A DNA stretch of 7,246 nucleotides from Flammeovirgaceae bacterium UBA4659. Its GTDB lineage: Bacteria > Bacteroidota > Bacteroidia > Cytophagales > Cyclobacteriaceae. Both the position numbers and the translations under genes were made by a program. The stretch covers positions 1,666 through 8,911 of the forward strand of contig DHLV01000193.1 in NCBI GenBank assembly GCA_002405445.1, given 5' to 3'. Numbering within the stretch: the stretch's first letter is position 1; each line of letters begins with the position of its first letter. The notes below the pieces were generated by a model. That model was not told the DNA's origin. It saw only the letters and a list, made by a program, of their open reading frames with translations, and did no database searches. Shown here one piece after another: positions 7,143-7,246 of this stretch.

Positions 7143-7168
7143 AAGCCTTGGCTGCACGGCCAAGGCTT
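7143..7168 (-). terminator. Rho-independent terminator for a minus-strand gene entering from the right
   Basis: A perfect 10-bp stem (AAGCCTTGGC paired with GCCAAGGCTT) encloses a 6-nt loop. On the minus strand it is followed at once by a T-rich run (TTTTATT, with two more T in the stem base). On the + strand there is no T tract after it, so it works for minus-strand transcripts. It ends a gene to the right and insulates the GH3 cluster, whose start codon is only 35 nt further on. Confidence 0.85.
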
Positions 7169-7190
7169 CGTAATTAAAACCGTAAAAGAC

Positions 7191-7246
7191 CTAGTGTTTG
7201 ATTACGATTTGACTTTGGGTTGTCCTGAGTTCCTCGGTTTTTTGTG
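7191..7246 (-). CDS. Possible C-terminal end of an unseen upstream gene (partial)
   Basis: The terminator at 7143-7168 implies that a minus-strand gene ends just before it. All three minus frames are open from the window edge for a short distance. The most protein-like reading ends KTEELRTTQSQIVIKH followed by TAG at 7193-7191, 22 nt before the hairpin. The alternatives are a lysine-rich ending with TAA at 7204-7202 and a longer one with TAA at 7176-7174. With under 20 codons, neither the frame nor the product can be fixed. Confidence 0.3.
   Translation of the reverse strand, partial: QKTEELRTTQSQIVIKH

Overview
The window looks like a chromosomal segment of a Bacteroidetes bacterium, most likely a member of the Cytophagales or a close relative. 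The reasons are the moderate AT bias, tightly packed genes that mostly lack Shine-Dalgarno sequences and have A-rich start regions, and the gene content: a single-domain exported GH3 N-acetylglucosaminidase, a HutF/HutG pair and a large stand-alone SNF2 ATPase. This placement is inferred from gene style and protein resemblance, not from a marker gene.

Layout. On the + strand, positions 53-3046 encode a 997-residue SNF2-family DNA-dependent ATPase with all core motifs intact. It converges on a minus-strand cluster, with only 53 bp between the two stop codons and no clear terminator there. Read in its own direction, the minus-strand cluster is: exported GH3 beta-N-acetylglucosaminidase (7107-5848), a small membrane/coiled-coil protein (5846-5577), a second related one (5565-5311), N-formylglutamate amidohydrolase HutG (5310-4495) and formiminoglutamate deiminase HutF (4491-3100). 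The gaps are 1, 11, 0 and 3 nt, so the five genes are very likely one transcription unit. A strong rho-independent terminator for minus-strand transcription (7143-7168) lies 35 nt upstream of the first gene. It closes an unseen gene that enters from the right edge.

How the genes work together. HutF converts N-formimino-L-glutamate to N-formyl-L-glutamate plus ammonia, and HutG hydrolyses that to L-glutamate plus formate, so the pair forms the last two steps of the five-step histidine degradation route. The upstream half of the cluster (exported GH3 enzyme plus two membrane-anchored coiled-coil proteins) looks like a cell-envelope or muropeptide module with no obvious metabolic link to histidine use. 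The two small proteins are diverged paralogues that align without gaps across their first 46 residues. Together with an unusual coiled-coil and lysine-rich tail on the GH3 enzyme, they are the least explained part of the window. I see no mobile element, CRISPR array, tRNA or rRNA, and no convincing previously undescribed system. The best lead is the GH3 plus twin membrane/coiled-coil protein module.
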